Origin: Solirubrobacter deserti
GTDB taxonomy: Bacteria; Actinomycetota; Thermoleophilia; Solirubrobacterales; Solirubrobacteraceae
DNA: 64,000 bases
Direction of reading: 5' to 3'
Assembly: GCF_027587175.1 (NCBI RefSeq)
Contig: NZ_JAPCID010000011.1
Location: 62,001-126,000 of the forward strand
Position numbers and translations under genes: made by a program. This document shows, piece after piece, positions 63,389 to 64,000 of this stretch; the stretch's first letter is position 1, and the number at the start of each line of letters is the position of its first letter. Below the pieces are notes generated by a model that did not search any database, had not been told where the DNA came from, and saw only the letters and a program-made list of their open reading frames with translations.

Positions 63389-63419
63389 ACCCTACGTGGG
63401 GGTCCGGCGGAACCGTCAA
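63389..63419 (-). promoter_or_regulatory. Candidate promoter of the membrane protein - asnB operon
   Basis: On the minus strand TTGACG (63414-63419), a 19-base spacer and TAGGGT (63389-63394). The -10 ends seven bases before the ATG at 63381, so the transcript would be leaderless or nearly so. Confidence 0.4.
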
Positions 63420-63610
63420 AGGCGGCCACCGAGGGGGAAAGGAGCGGCGTTTCGCTCGCGCGCCTGGGCTCAGCGCCTCCCGGGCTCCGCGTGGCTCGGT
63501 CGGGGCGGCGTGCGGCGTACCGACAGATACGGGCTACGGAGACGACGTGGGGCCGCGCGGCGAGGACCGGCCTCGTGCGGATCTCGCGGAAACGAACACG
63601 CGCCGGAAAA

Positions 63611-63659
63611 GGGGTGCGGTCGGAAACCTGCCCTCAGGGCAAGAAATCGACCGCACCCC
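63611..63659 (-). terminator. Two-level hairpin, probable terminator of the minus-strand partial gene
   Basis: GGGGTGCGGTCG (63611-63622) and CGACCGCACCCC (63648-63659) pair perfectly over 12 bases. The loop contains a second hairpin GCCC-TCA-GGGC (63630-63640). Read on the minus strand the stem is followed by TTTTCC, a short T-run, about 95 bases after the stop of the gene at 63753. Confidence 0.65.
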
Positions 63660-63752
63660 CCTTGTTCGAAGCGCGGTCGTGATCGAATGCGACCGTTCGG
63701 GCGTGGTGCAGGCGCGACCGACCGCGCCTTCTCGATGCGCCGTTCGGGCCGG

Positions 63753-64000
63753 CTACGGAGTTCGGGCGAGGCCGGCACTGCGCGCCCCGGCCTCGAAATC
63801 CGAGAGGCCGAAGGCCGAGATCGGCCCGAGCACGCCCGCGGCGCCCGAGACCTCACGCTGCGCGGCCCATGCGATCAGCGACGCCGTGAAGTCATACGGA
63901 TCCGGCCCTACCAACTCCACCCGCGCGAGCACCTCGCCGCCCGCGTCGAGCGCCTCGGCCACGATGTCCGAGCGCACGTCCCCCGTGGTCCCCGCGTCCG
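63753..64000 (-). CDS. C-terminal fragment, possibly a saccharopine-dehydrogenase-family oxidoreductase
   Basis: The last 82 or so residues of a protein that enters from the right edge. The frame is open to the edge (TTGDVRSDIVAEALDAGG...). The stretch GPDPYDFTASLIAWAAQ...AGVLGPISAFGLSDFEAGARSAGL resembles the C-terminus of actinobacterial saccharopine-dehydrogenase-like oxidoreductases as I remember them. There is no catalytic part in view, so this is tentative. Confidence 0.45.
   Translation of the reverse strand, partial: DAGTTGDVRSDIVAEALDAGGEVLARVELVGPDPYDFTASLIAWAAQREVSGAAGVLGPISAFGLSDFEAGARSAGLARTP

Larger units (their letters stand above)
63382..63752. other. Non-coding gap of 371 bases
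   Basis: I see no supported gene here. It holds the minus-strand promoter near 63400 and the large hairpin at 63611-63659. Open frames here are short and Arg/Ser-rich and look like chance. Confidence 0.6.

Overview
The window is about 64 kb of very GC-rich, densely coding DNA. It looks like a chromosome of a high-GC actinobacterium, most likely class Thermoleophilia (Solirubrobacter or Conexibacter type). That placement is inference. It rests on an actinobacterial integration host factor (mIHF) next to gmk and rpoZ, a PyrR-type pyr operon, a CysO-like sulfur carrier, many GTG and TTG starts, many ATGA/GTGA gene overlaps, and an unusual load of secreted beta-propeller and repeat proteins. No CRISPR array, phage, plasmid origin or insertion sequence is visible.

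Layout. 1-9.5 kb: a divergent secreted-protein locus. Leftward are a cupredoxin and a multicopper oxidase that runs off the left edge. Rightward are a repeat protein and a giant secreted protein carrying ThuA, sugar dehydrogenase, PKD and DUF1080 domains. 9.5-11.5 kb: a lipid kinase and a CorA transporter (leftward). 11.5-14.1 kb: a SAM-I riboswitch in front of threonine synthase, CysO-like protein and MetF. 14-22.6 kb: M1 peptidase, a stand-alone B12-binding protein, a secreted Asp-loop protein, an M55 peptidase, a zinc-ribbon membrane protein, and an HD-GYP gene whose end lies over tRNA-Arg. 22.6-27.1 kb: phosphoesterase, an ABC exporter with a TetR regulator, LysR regulator and RNase Z. 27.1-34.1 kb: pyrR-pyrB-pyrC-carA-carB behind a PyrR-binding leader. 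34.3-39.2 kb: mihF-gmk, then two leftward beta-propeller genes, then rpoZ-coaBC. 39.2-43.6 kb: a MoxR/DUF58/transglutaminase cluster. 43.6-53 kb: TPR protein, then the translation operon rimP-nusA-ylxR-infB-DUF503-rbfA-nrnA-truB-ribF, a diguanylate cyclase and rpsO. 53-55.7 kb: peroxiredoxin, DsbA-like protein, ECF sigma factor, anti-sigma factor and cupredoxin lipoprotein. 55.6-64 kb: leftward genes for an SRPBCC protein, a glycoside-hydrolase-like protein, a propeller protein, asparagine synthetase, a membrane protein and a partial oxidoreductase-like gene.

How it works together. The core is housekeeping: pyrimidine synthesis, methionine-related metabolism, CoA synthesis, and transcription and translation factors. 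Regulation is mostly at the RNA level (SAM riboswitch, PyrR leader, a terminator just upstream of rimP) and through starts that look leaderless. The accessory parts are extracellular sugar oxidation or cleavage with copper proteins, and c-di-GMP and B12 signalling.

The strongest leads are these. First, the secreted ThuA-dehydrogenase-DUF1080 fusion beside copper redox proteins. Second, the SAM-riboswitch thrC-cysO-metF operon. Third, a stand-alone B12 domain carrying the Wx9EH motif of CarH-type photoreceptors. Fourth, NusA with a zinc-finger tail whose coding sequence also encodes the N-terminus of YlxR in another frame. Fifth, a tandem palindromic operator overlapping an apparently leaderless ABC-exporter start.
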